Shown here piece by piece: positions 27,914 through 37,200 of a stretch of DNA of 64,000 nucleotides (position 1 is the first letter of the stretch; the number at the start of each line of letters is the position of its first letter). The notes under the pieces are model-generated. The model worked only from the letters and a program-made list of their open reading frames with translations, ran no database searches and was not told the origin of the DNA. Origin of the DNA: Staphylococcus aureus (lineage in GTDB: Bacteria; Bacillota; Bacilli; Staphylococcales; Staphylococcaceae); the NCBI RefSeq assembly GCF_001027105.1, contig NZ_CP011526.1, positions 992,001 to 1,056,000 of the forward strand. The letters run 5' to 3'. Position numbers and translations under genes: made by a program.

Positions 27914-28243
27914 TTATACTAAGCGCTCATAAACGATTGGTCGCGAAGTGCCAATACCTTGTTTGGATGACGTTTGCATGAGGATATGCTGTGTATCATC
28001 ATAATCAAGAATATAAATGATTTCTTCATTATCAATAGATGAAAATTTAATGCGTTGATGTGCCGTATCTATAAAAAGAATATGATATTGATTGTGACTT
28101 GTATCATCGCCATGACGTATACAAATTGATTTTTGTAATTGATGATTACTCCAATTACCAATGAATAAATTGATATTGGTTTGTTCTAGATGTGTGAGTT
28201 TGGTTGTGTCGTAAACTAAATTTATAAATTGTAGTTGATACAT
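27914..28243 (-). CDS. sspC: Staphostatin B, cytoplasmic inhibitor of staphopain B
   Basis: 109 residues without a signal peptide, matching staphostatin B, a beta-barrel inhibitor that blocks SspB prematurely folded inside the cell. The inhibitory loop glycine lies in the C-terminal TSSKQGIGTSRPIVYERLV region. It is the third gene of the minus-strand sspABC operon, 37 bases after sspB. Confidence 0.92.
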   Translation of the reverse strand: MYQLQFINLVYDTTKLTHLEQTNINLFIGNWSNHQLQKSICIRHGDDTSHNQYHILFIDTAHQRIKFSSIDNEEIIYILDYDDTQHILMQTSSKQGIGTSRPIVYERLV

Positions 28244-28280
28244 AGTTTTACCTGCCTTTAATCAATATCTATATTACTTT

Positions 28281-29462
28281 TTAGTAACCTATCATTGAAC
28301 CATACCAGTTATAATCACGATTGAATGATAAATGTAATAGGCTTGAATCTGCATCTTGGATTGATAATTCTGTATCCCAAGGATTCCAGTAAATAAGTTT
28401 TTCTTGGTCATTAATTTTAGCATTACCAACAACTGCTAGCGCATGTCCTAAATGTGGGTCATTAGGGTTTTGAGATACACTTTGTGCAAGGATCATAATT
28501 CCTACATTATCTTTTGTAAGTTGATCAACTTGTTCATATGATGGTACGCCTTCTTGATAATGAATATCTCTGCCTTGTGATTTACCGTATTCAATCATTT
28601 GATTAGGGAATGTTGCACAATTAGGAAGGTCTTGCTCACTTACTTCAGGGTATAATGTACGCATAATATCATGTGCATTATAAGTGTCTGTATTTTTAGT
28701 TGCATTTAATAATGCTGCCATACTGAATCCTGCACACCATGAGTTATCGAATTGTTGTTCTCTAATTTTGAAGTTTTTTAATGTATTTTCATATTGAACT
28801 TGATCTTCTTGTATCGCTTCGTTTTCTTCAACTTTAGTAGGTGTTACTGTATTTTTTAACTCTTGTTTCAATTTTGCTGAAACTGTTTTAGCACTTTCTT
28901 TTTCTTTTACATTACCAGGTAGAGGCGTAGCTTTTACTAATCTAACTTTGCCATCTTCTTCAAAATAAAACCCTTTTTCATCAGTAAGAACAGTGATATT
29001 TGAATTTTTATCTTTAATTTGGTCTAAATCTTTAGCGATGAAGTTTGAAATTTTAACACTGTAATTCATGTCTTCTTTTGATTTGTTTAAATCATCTTTA
29101 TTTTTAGGACTAAGTGTTAAAGTATAAACAATTTTACCGTCTTTTATAACTGGATAATAGTAACTATTATCTTCTTCACCATTAAATTTATAAATTTTAA
29201 AAGCTTCGCCAAGTTCATATTTACCAGTTTTTGCATTACTTTGTTTATCTAATGCTTTAGCATAACCAGCAAATTGTTGTTGTGCTAGATCTTTTACTTT
29301 TTGAGGTACTTTGTCACTCTTAACATTAATTTCTAGCTGTTTAGAGTGTGAATCGGCTTTGGCTTTATTGTTATTAGCAAATGCGCCTAGTGATAAAATA
29401 AGCATTGAAACCATTATGATGCTTATAATATTGAATACTCTAGATTTACATGAACTATTCAT
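28281..29462 (-). CDS. sspB: Staphopain B cysteine protease precursor
   Basis: 393 residues: signal peptide (1-36), long propeptide, then mature papain-like protease starting near Asp220. Catalytic residues are Cys243 (NSWCAGFSMAALL), His340 (HLGHALAVVG) and Asn360 (IYWNPWD). It is secreted as zymogen and activated by SspA. It cleaves fibronectin, fibrinogen and other host proteins. It lies between sspA and sspC in one operon; GGAGGG upstream of the ATG. Confidence 0.96.
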   Translation of the reverse strand: MNSSCKSRVFNIISIIMVSMLILSLGAFANNNKAKADSHSKQLEINVKSDKVPQKVKDLAQQQFAGYAKALDKQSNAKTGKYELGEAFKIYKFNGEEDNSYYYPVIKDGKIVYTLTLSPKNKDDLNKSKEDMNYSVKISNFIAKDLDQIKDKNSNITVLTDEKGFYFEEDGKVRLVKATPLPGNVKEKESAKTVSAKLKQELKNTVTPTKVEENEAIQEDQVQYENTLKNFKIREQQFDNSWCAGFSMAALLNATKNTDTYNAHDIMRTLYPEVSEQDLPNCATFPNQMIEYGKSQGRDIHYQEGVPSYEQVDQLTKDNVGIMILAQSVSQNPNDPHLGHALAVVGNAKINDQEKLIYWNPWDTELSIQDADSSLLHLSFNRDYNWYGSMIGY

Positions 29463-29543
29463 ATAATACCCTCCATTTAAATCAAAATATTTTACGTTGC
29501 TAAGACTTTGCTTCTATTTTATCTAGACGAACTTAATTGTTAA

Positions 29544-30554
29544 TTAAGCTGCATCTGGATTGTCTGAATTATTGTTATCGCCATTGTCTGGATTATCAGG
29601 GTTGTTAGGGTTGTCAGGGTTATTTGGTTCATCTGGGTTGTTAGGGTTATCAGGATTGTTAGGGTTATCAGGATTATCTGGGTTATTAGGTTGGTCATCG
29701 TTGGCAAAATGGATATCTTCAATATTTTGTTTTAAGAAGTTGCGTACATTTTCATTAATAAATACCGCACCATTAAATTCATTTGGTACACCGCCCCAAT
29801 GAATTCCGATCACTTCATTTTTTTCATTAAATACAGGTGAACCTGAATTACCACCAGTTGTACTTAAATCATATTGCATAGCTTCGCCTTTGAGGTAAGT
29901 GATTTTTCCTTTACTTTCCCACATTGTTGCTACAGGTTTATCACCAGGATATCCTGTTACAGTAATATTTTGGTTAACTTGTGTTTCAGCATTATTACTC
30001 ATTGTTGCTGGTTTAACTACTTCACCAATATGTTTGTTTTGCTCATTAGGGGAGAATTTAACTATTGCTAAATCACCTTCGCCTGAATATTTAGTGATTT
30101 GTTCAGCAGTGAAACCACCATTTGGATAATTGTCTTGGTTAATTGCAGAAGGGAATGCTTTTAAAGCATGAGGATCACCGTGCGTAGCATCTACGACGTG
30201 TTTATTTGTTAAAAGAGTATCTTTACCTACAACTACACCGGAAGCAATAAATGTACCAGTAGGTGCTTCAACTTGAATATAAGTTACGGGTGCATAATGA
30301 CCATTCGTTGTATCTGTGATTTGGTGACGATCGTTATTTGGTAATATAACATTTGCGTGTTCACGTTGTTCTAATGGTTTAAGGTTACCGCCTTTTTGAA
30401 TCTTAGGTGTTTGCTGTTTGCTTGACTGCGTTTGTTGTGGATGATTGTCCATAGCCTTTGAAGATAACGCGTTTGCTGCTGGAGAACTCACAAGTGTCGC
30501 TGTTGTCAAAGTTGCAACGAATAAAGAACTAACTTTTAAAAATTTACCTTTCAT
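29544..30554 (-). CDS. sspA: Glutamyl endopeptidase SspA (V8 protease) precursor
   Basis: 336 residues: signal peptide to about Ala29, propeptide to Asn68, mature enzyme from Val69 (VILPNNDRHQ). The triad is His119 (TNKHVVD), Asp161 (GDLAIVKF) and Ser237 (TGGNSGSPVF). It cleaves after Glu/Asp, activates SspB and is itself matured by aureolysin. The C-terminal tail is a tandem run of PNNPDN/PDNPNN tripeptide units (about residues 284-325), variable in number among strains. The ATG follows a GGAGG site. Confidence 0.97.
   Translation of the reverse strand: MKGKFLKVSSLFVATLTTATLVSSPAANALSSKAMDNHPQQTQSSKQQTPKIQKGGNLKPLEQREHANVILPNNDRHQITDTTNGHYAPVTYIQVEAPTGTFIASGVVVGKDTLLTNKHVVDATHGDPHALKAFPSAINQDNYPNGGFTAEQITKYSGEGDLAIVKFSPNEQNKHIGEVVKPATMSNNAETQVNQNITVTGYPGDKPVATMWESKGKITYLKGEAMQYDLSTTGGNSGSPVFNEKNEVIGIHWGGVPNEFNGAVFINENVRNFLKQNIEDIHFANDDQPNNPDNPDNPNNPDNPNNPDEPNNPDNPNNPDNPDNGDNNNSDNPDAA
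29575..29690 (-). repeat. Pro-Asp/Asn tandem repeat encoding the SspA tail
   Basis: About a dozen imperfect 9-base units of the type CCTGATAAC / CCTAACAAC (as read on the minus strand) encode the PDN/PNN tail of SspA. The repeat is coding and in frame, so unit number can change by slippage without breaking the protein. Confidence 0.9.
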
Positions 30555-31025
30555 CTAAAAACCTCCAAAAAATTTATTTACAAGTTAAATATAACACTAA
30601 AAATTTTTAAGTCAATAAGAATATATAAATAAATTAAAAAGTTTTTGTAAAGATTAGAGTTTACAAAAACATTAAGGGAATTAAAATTGAATTGTATTAT
30701 ACTTTATTCAATTGAGTTAAATTGATAAGATCGTCAATTGTTTGCATTTATCTAAAAGAATAAATAAGAAAGGAATTGAGAGCGAATGGAAAGTATTTGT
30801 TTATAATAATAAATAGTAACTTTTGAATAATAATTGTTTGGCCAAAGGTAGATTAATATGAATGGTGATATATTATTTGAGTGCTTAAGTTTCGAAGAAC
30901 AATTATAAGTTAGCATATTAAAACCTTTTGATAGAATCATTTTGAGTGAGGTGTTTAAAGGAGAGGAATATAACTCGGTAGTATTTACAGTCTCTATAGA
31001 GTATTATTTAAAACTTATAGAATAT
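30555..31025. other. Long intergenic region upstream of sspABC
   Basis: About 470 bases of AT-rich DNA between sspA and the aminotransferase terminator. It must contain the ssp promoter, known to be regulated by Agr, SarA and Rot, and includes many AT-rich SarA-like stretches that I cannot define precisely. No convincing gene is present. Confidence 0.55.
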
Positions 31026-31027
31026 AA

Positions 31028-31074
31028 AAAACTGAACGTACTATGAATTTAGTTCACGACGTCCAGTTCAACAT
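31028..31074 (-). terminator. Terminator of the aminotransferase gene
   Basis: On the minus strand AACTGGACGT (31070-31061) faces ACGTTCAGTT (31041-31032), followed by TTTTTATATT. Confidence 0.85.
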
Positions 31075-31081
31075 ATCATTT

Positions 31082-32245
31082 TTATTTAGTATTTAAATAT
31101 TTAGCAAGTCTCTTCATACCTTCTTTTAAAACATCCATTTCATAAGCATAGGAAATCCTTACAAATCCTTTACCGAATTCTGTAAAGGATGAGCCTGGAA
31201 CGATTGCTAAATGTGTTGATTCAAGTAAATCGACACAAAATTCGAAATCGTCATCGGTGATATGTTTAATACTTGGGAAAATATAAAACGCGCCTTCAGG
31301 TTGAGCGGTAATCTCAAAACCTAATTTAGTTAATTCAGATACTAAATAATTTCTTCGTTCTACATAAGCTTCGTTCATATATTTAGGAGCTTCTAATCCT
31401 TCGTTAAGTGCTGTTATACATGCTATTTGAGCTGGAACATTGGCACAAATACAATTATAGGCGTGCATAAATGTTAATTTATCAATCAAATATTGAGGTC
31501 CTAATAGAAAACCAATTCTTATTCCGGTTGCTGAGTGTGATTTACTTAAACCACCAATTAATATTAATTGATCACGAATGTCTTCAAATTCAGCGAAGGA
31601 TACATGTTTACCACTAAATGTATTTTCAGCATAAATCTCATCGCTAATAATAAATAACGGATATTTTTTTAATACATTTACGATATTTAAAACTTCATTT
31701 CTTTTTAAAACTACGCCAGTTGGATTAGTCGGATAATTTAACAAGACAGCTTTTGTCTTTGGAGAAATATGACTTTCTAATGCATCAGGTGTAATTTTAA
31801 ATTGTGTTGCTGTTGTATCAATATAAATTGGTTTACCACCTAGTACTTCGATGAGTGGTATGTAGCCTGCATAAATTGGTCCCGGTATTATAATTTCATC
31901 TCCAGGCTCTATGATAGAACGTAACGTTGTGTCTATTGCTTCACTTGCTCCATTTGTCACAATAATTTCTTCAGGATCATAGGAAAAATGATAACGATTT
32001 TTGAAGTATTGACTAATTGCTTCGCGAGTTTCTAATAACCCTTTATTGTGAGAGTATGATGTCTTGTCATTGTTAATAGCATCAATATATGCCTTTTTCA
32101 CAACATCAGGCATCGGGAAGTCTGGTTGGCCAATAGTTAAATTAACACAATCATCCAAATTATTCATACGATTTGAAAATTGGCGAATACTTGGTGCTCT
32201 TAAATATTTAGAATTAGAATTTAAAGAAAGTTTCATTTGTGACAC
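31082..32245 (-). CDS. PLP-dependent class I aminotransferase (PatA-like)
   Basis: 387 residues, fold type I aminotransferase. Visible family features: substrate/PLP segment TIGQPDFPMPD, GASEAID, NYPTNPTG, SDEIYAENTF, and the PLP lysine in GGLSKSHSATGIRIGF, with a C-terminal RISYAYE arginine. It is closest in type to aspartate-like transaminases and N-acetyl-diaminopimelate aminotransferase PatA; the exact substrate cannot be fixed from sequence. GGTGTC sits upstream of the ATG. Confidence 0.87.
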   Translation of the reverse strand: MSQMKLSLNSNSKYLRAPSIRQFSNRMNNLDDCVNLTIGQPDFPMPDVVKKAYIDAINNDKTSYSHNKGLLETREAISQYFKNRYHFSYDPEEIIVTNGASEAIDTTLRSIIEPGDEIIIPGPIYAGYIPLIEVLGGKPIYIDTTATQFKITPDALESHISPKTKAVLLNYPTNPTGVVLKRNEVLNIVNVLKKYPLFIISDEIYAENTFSGKHVSFAEFEDIRDQLILIGGLSKSHSATGIRIGFLLGPQYLIDKLTFMHAYNCICANVPAQIACITALNEGLEAPKYMNEAYVERRNYLVSELTKLGFEITAQPEGAFYIFPSIKHITDDDFEFCVDLLESTHLAIVPGSSFTEFGKGFVRISYAYEMDVLKEGMKRLAKYLNTK

Positions 32246-32345
32246 CTCAAATATAAATCAAATATTGTCTAAAAATTTAGAAATTAATAATATCATAACA
32301 TACTTTTAAAGCAAAAAAGGGTAAATTACTTAAGCTTTATTTGAA

Positions 32346-32425
32346 AAACGAAAAATGTCTAAATACACTGTAGTAACTACTTTTCAAAATGAATAAAGTG
32401 GTTACAGTTAATGTACTTAGACAGT
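32346..32425 (-). terminator. Large hairpin terminator of the acyltransferase gene
   Basis: Imperfect 27-base arms (TCTAAATACACTGTAGTAACTA, 32356-32380, facing TGGTTACAGTTAATGTACTTAGA, 32398-32421) enclose a short loop; on the minus strand the stem ends in ATTTTTCG. Confidence 0.78.
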
Positions 32426-32431
32426 ATAAAA

Positions 32432-33442
32432 TTATGAATCTTTAAACTGTGATGGTCTTTGTAAATTAATTATTGGATTTGTCCATTTACAAACAAAGTT
32501 TGTAGATAATACATATACGATGATTACAGATATACTTATTAAATAAAGATAAGTCATTAATGATATAGGATTATCGAATGGGTACCATTCAAATCCTCTA
32601 ACAATGCCAATAATTAAACCATGTAATAAATATACGTATAGCGTACGACTACCAATATAAGTATATAATTTTTTCTTTGTTGACATTAAATTTAGAAACG
32701 CAGTCATTGCGATTAATATAATTCCATATAATATAAGTCGTTTAAAAGGACTGAATATACTCTGTCCTTCATTTTCAAGTGAAGTATATGGTGAACTTCC
32801 CAATAACCAATCTGCATTGATAGGATGAATCACGTAAACGATAAAAAACAAAATAAAGGTAATGATAGATACTGGTATTAGTTTTTTATTTTTAAAAATA
32901 GCCGTATGTTTTTTGGTGAAAATGTAACCTAGATAAAATATTGGGAAAAATACGATTGTCCTTGAAATGCTTAAGTAGCTATCGATGTTATCTGAAAAAC
33001 CTGCTCCAATAGATATAATAATTGAAACTGATAGCACTTTATATGGATTAAATCTTCTAACTATTACTAAAATGACATGAAAGAAAAATAGCGTGATCAA
33101 AAACCATAACGCAAATACTGGGTTAAAAGGATCAAGTTGTAATTCGTCACTTTTACCTGTTAAGAAATAATAAATTGAAAAGAATGCAAAAAATATCATA
33201 TAAGGTACTATCAAACGTTTTGAAATTTTTTCTAAATAGTATGGTTTATCAATATTTTTCGCGAAATAACCAGATATAAACAAAAATGTTGGCATATGGA
33301 AACTATAAATAACTAGGTATAATGCTGATAAATATTTATCGCCACTAGTGTAGGGTTGTAACATATGTCCAAATACGACTAATAATATTAAAATTGCTCT
33401 TGCGTTGTCAAAAAAATAATCTCTCTCTTTTAATGAAGTCAT
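32432..33442 (-). CDS. Acyltransferase-3 family membrane protein
   Basis: 336 residues with about ten transmembrane helices and the N-terminal acyltransferase-3 signature RDYFFDNARAILILLVVFGH, including the conserved His. The family includes OatA and O-acetyltransferases of polysaccharides, but this protein lacks the extracellular SGNH domain of OatA. It may acetylate a surface glycan or glycolipid; substrate unknown. AAGGAG lies nine bases before the ATG, and the gene is divergent from the MarR regulator. Confidence 0.85.
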   Translation of the reverse strand: MTSLKERDYFFDNARAILILLVVFGHMLQPYTSGDKYLSALYLVIYSFHMPTFLFISGYFAKNIDKPYYLEKISKRLIVPYMIFFAFFSIYYFLTGKSDELQLDPFNPVFALWFLITLFFFHVILVIVRRFNPYKVLSVSIIISIGAGFSDNIDSYLSISRTIVFFPIFYLGYIFTKKHTAIFKNKKLIPVSIITFILFFIVYVIHPINADWLLGSSPYTSLENEGQSIFSPFKRLILYGIILIAMTAFLNLMSTKKKLYTYIGSRTLYVYLLHGLIIGIVRGFEWYPFDNPISLMTYLYLISISVIIVYVLSTNFVCKWTNPIINLQRPSQFKDS

Positions 33443-33594
33443 ATTTTATCTCCTTTATGTCCATAAGACTCTTACTAATTTATTATATTTTGTATTAGTT
33501 ATGCAACAAATTTGTCTATTGTGTCGAATAGTATTGTAAAAATTATAAAAAAAGCATATAATATTATAAATAATATGTAGTGGAGTAGAACAAC

Positions 33595-34014
33595 ATGTAT
33601 AAACAACTTGAAAAACTTATTACACTGACTAACAATGACTTAAACTTAGTGAATAGAAGATTTGGACAACGCACGGATATCACATCTGAACAGCTAGAAC
33701 TTCTCCGTATTTTATTTAATTACGATCGCTTATCACAGTATGATTTGACGATGAAGATTAGCAGGGAACAATCTATAGTTTCAAGGTGGATTAAGAAATT
33801 AGTTTTGAAAGGGTACATCACAAGTCAACAATCTAGCGAAGATTTAAGATGTAAAGAATTAATTTTGACTGATCAAGCACGTACATTAATTTCACAAATA
33901 AATAATGCACGTTGCGAATTGATTGAAGCAAGATGTCAATGTTTATCGGAAGTCGAATTAGACAATTTAAATCAATTACTTGATAAGTTAAATCAACGAC
34001 GCATATCGTTGTAA
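33595..34014 (+). CDS. MarR-family transcriptional regulator
   Basis: 139 residues with a winged helix: LSQYDLTMKISREQSIVSRWIKKLVLKGYI (around residues 44-73) is the recognition helix region and SSEDLRCKELILTDQ the wing. The gene lies next to atl and corresponds in position to a regulator called AtlR in staphylococci, which represses the autolysin in S. epidermidis; I recall that name with moderate confidence and have left the symbol blank. It is divergent from the acyltransferase and could also control it. A terminator follows. Confidence 0.82.
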   Translation: MYKQLEKLITLTNNDLNLVNRRFGQRTDITSEQLELLRILFNYDRLSQYDLTMKISREQSIVSRWIKKLVLKGYITSQQSSEDLRCKELILTDQARTLISQINNARCELIEARCQCLSEVELDNLNQLLDKLNQRRISL

Positions 34015-34087
34015 CACGACAATAGCAAACACATAATTTAGTGTCGTTGTGCACACAACAAAAATTGAATCATGAATTACAAGCAAA

Positions 34088-34138
34088 AGTAGCGGTGATT
34101 GTTAAAATTGATGGTAAACAATCACCGCTATTTTTGCT
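34088..34138 (+). terminator. Terminator after the marR gene
   Basis: GCAAAAGTAGCGGTGATTGTT at 34083-34103 faces AACAATCACCGCTATTTTTGC at 34118-34138, one of the strongest hairpins of the window. Confidence 0.92.
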
Positions 34139-34149
34139 TGTGTATGTAT

Positions 34150-34207
34150 AAAAAAGGGATCAAAGGTCATCCCCCATGATTGATAGTGGGGGATGACTTT
34201 TGATCCT
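34150..34207 (-). terminator. Terminator of atl
   Basis: AGGATCAAAAGTCATCCCCCA on the minus strand (34206-34186) faces TGGGGGATGACCTTTGATCC (34175-34156), followed by CTTTTTT. Confidence 0.94.
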
Positions 34208-34220
34208 ATGTTCATGTTGC

Positions 34221-37200
34221 TTATTTATATTGTGGGATGTCGAAGTATTTGCCGACTTCGCCAATTTTATCATAGTAGCCTTTGATGATTTTAGCATTGA
34301 TGTTAGCCCAATCTACATCTGTAGCATATTGGTGTGTTCCTGGATGTGCAGGATTCCATCTCATTTTGTAAAGTGTATTTTGACCAGCTTTTACATATGA
34401 GTTGCCGATGAATTTAGCACCACCAACGATTGCTTTTGATACTGTGTCCCAACCAGCTTGTTTAGCATATTTAATACCTTCACGTAAAGGATCGTTATCA
34501 TATGCAGCAATACCAAATACGTTATGGTATTTCGTGTTTGAGTTAGTTACAACTTTGTTGTTCACTACATCTGCACCTTTCGCTAATTGAGAAGTACCGT
34601 TACCTGTTTCTAATAGGGCATGTGAGATAAGATAAACTTCATTAATGCCATACATTTGAGCAGCTTTGTTAAATGCAGCACCTTGGTTTTCTAATACACC
34701 TTTACCTTTTAAGAATTGATTAATTTTATCAATAGAAATATTTTGTGGTTGGTCTAAGCGTAAGAATTGATATTTTAATGCTGGATCTTGAGCTAAACGC
34801 TTCGTATCCATTGCATGCTTAACATCATTAAATTTAGCATCTGTCCACTTACCTGGTACACGTTGTACTTGTGGTTTATATTGTAAACCAGCTTGTATTT
34901 GAGCAACTTGGTTTAATGTCATACCTGTTTGATTATACTTAATTAATTCTTTAGCTAAATCAGTTGATTTAATCCATGCTAATTTACCGTTAGATAATTT
35001 ACCATAGTACCAAGTTTGTCCATTAATGACTTGTTCTTTAACAACTGCGAATGGTTGTTCATTAAATGCTTTTAATGAGTATTTAGCTGTATCAGAATTT
35101 GGTGTTACATAGTAATAACCATTACCATTTTTAATTACATAAGTGTAGTTATAATCTTTGGCAGCTGATGTAGTTGGTTTCACAGCAGTTGGTGCAGTTA
35201 AATCTTTTGCATTTACCCAACCAGTGCGGTTATTAATAGTACCGTATAAATAAACATCTTTGCCTACAGATACTTGTTTCGTTGCATTAAATGTACCTTG
35301 AGCAATGTTATTGCCTGTTAAAATGACTTGGTTTTTAGTACCCCAAGGAACCATTGATAAGCCGTTATTTGATTTATTAACAGTATATTTTTGAGTCGTT
35401 TTAACTTCTTTGCCTAAGTTTTGAACATTTAAGTCTTTTACATTGAACCAACCTAATGGGATGTTATGGCTTGTATTGTTTAATAATACATACGTTTCAT
35501 TACCATGAGCACGCTCTTTTGTTACATAGAACGTACGGTCTGCATATTTCGCACCGTTTTTCGCTGTTTTTTCATAAACAGAAGCACGAATACCAGTGTT
35601 GTTTGGTTTAACTTGAGCAATCTTGCTAACTGTTTGAGTCGTTTGTGGTTTAGTAACAGTATAAGCTTTTACAGCTGTTTTTGGTTGTGCTACTGCTTTT
35701 TTAGGTGCAGCAGGTACAGCTAAATATGCTTTACTTACCCAACCAGATTTACCATTTACAGTTCCAAATAAATAGATAGATTTATCAATTTGTTGTTGCT
35801 TAGTCGCTTTAAAAGTTTGGTTACCTGTACCAGAAACTGCACCAGCTTCTTGTTTATAAGTGCCCCAAGGTACTGAATATAATTTAGTGCCTGGTTTTAC
35901 TGTATATGTTTGCATTACATTTACAGGTGATTTTGCATTGTTATAAATAACGTCACCTTGTTTAACCCAACCAATTAAAGTTGGACTATTGTAATCTTTA
36001 ACTAAGTAGAATTTGTTTCCACCTAAACTTGCTTCTTTTGTTACAGCAAATGTTTTTTGAACTTCTTTCGTTGGCTTACCAGTTTTGTCATAAACTGTAG
36101 TGAATAAGCCATTGTTTTTAGCATTAATTTGAGCAACACCGTTTAATGATGAAACTGTTAATTTATTATTTGTTGTAGGTGTTGATGGCTTAGGTGTTGG
36201 TGTAGGCGTAGGTTTAGCAGTATCAACTAAATATGCTTTACTTACCCAACCAGATTTACCATTCACAGAGCCATATAAATAAATTGATTTATCAATTTGT
36301 TGTTGCTTTGAAGCCTTAAATGTTTGGTTTCCAGAGCCAGACACACTACCAGCAACTTGTTTAGATGTACCCCAAGGTACTGTATAAAGTTTCGTACCAG
36401 GTTTGATTGAATATGATTGATTTACATTTACAGGTGATTTAGCTGTGTTGTAAACCACATCGCCTTCTTTAACCCAACCAAATTTATTACCAGAATTGTA
36501 ATCTTGAACAAGATAGAATTTTTGATTACCTAATGTAGCTGTTTTAGATACAGCAAATGTTTTTTGAACTTCATTAGTTGCTTTACCAGTTTTGTCGTAT
36601 ACAGTAGTATATAAACCACTATTTGTTGGTTTGATTTGTGCGACACCATTGTTTGCAGCAACTGTTAATTTACCAGTTGATGGTTTCGACGGTGTTGTTG
36701 GTTTTGATGGTGTAGTAGGGGTAGTTGTAGATTGCGTACCCCATGGCGCCACTTTACCCATTTTTATTAAATATTTTTCATTAATTAAGTCATATAATTG
36801 ATCATAACTATAATTATGACTTCTTAAATATCCATGTGGATCGGCATGGTCAGTACCACCTAAATATTTACTTACAGCGTAGTGAGTCCATACTGTACCA
36901 TTTCCATCATACTCAGCACTGTCTGGTTTTAAACCATAATATTGTAATTGTGTAGCTGCATAGTCAGCATAGTTATTCATTGAACGTGCAAATGAAGCAT
37001 AGTCGTGTGTGTGTACGATTTCAACATTGATGAATCTAGGGTTACCGACTGCACCGACACCCCAAGATAAGTAATCCGTTGGTGCTGTTTCGATTATACG
37101 ATCCCCATCAACAAATGCATGTACGAATGCGTTTTGATAGTTATTTTTCATATAACTAATTTCACCATTTATCGTCGAACGATCATTAGCTGTATCATGA

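Noticed and set aside
29575-29690. Short regular repeats that could suggest a CRISPR array
   Set aside because: The unit is 9 bases, without spacers, and encodes the SspA tail in frame.
29560-29802. A plus-strand frame of Ser/Gly/Leu repeats (SGLSGLLG pattern)
   Set aside because: It is the antisense of the SspA Pro-Asp/Asn repeat, not a gene.
30752-30940. Minus-strand frame in the sspA upstream region
   Set aside because: Low-complexity AT-rich sequence, no ribosome site, no similarity that I recognise.
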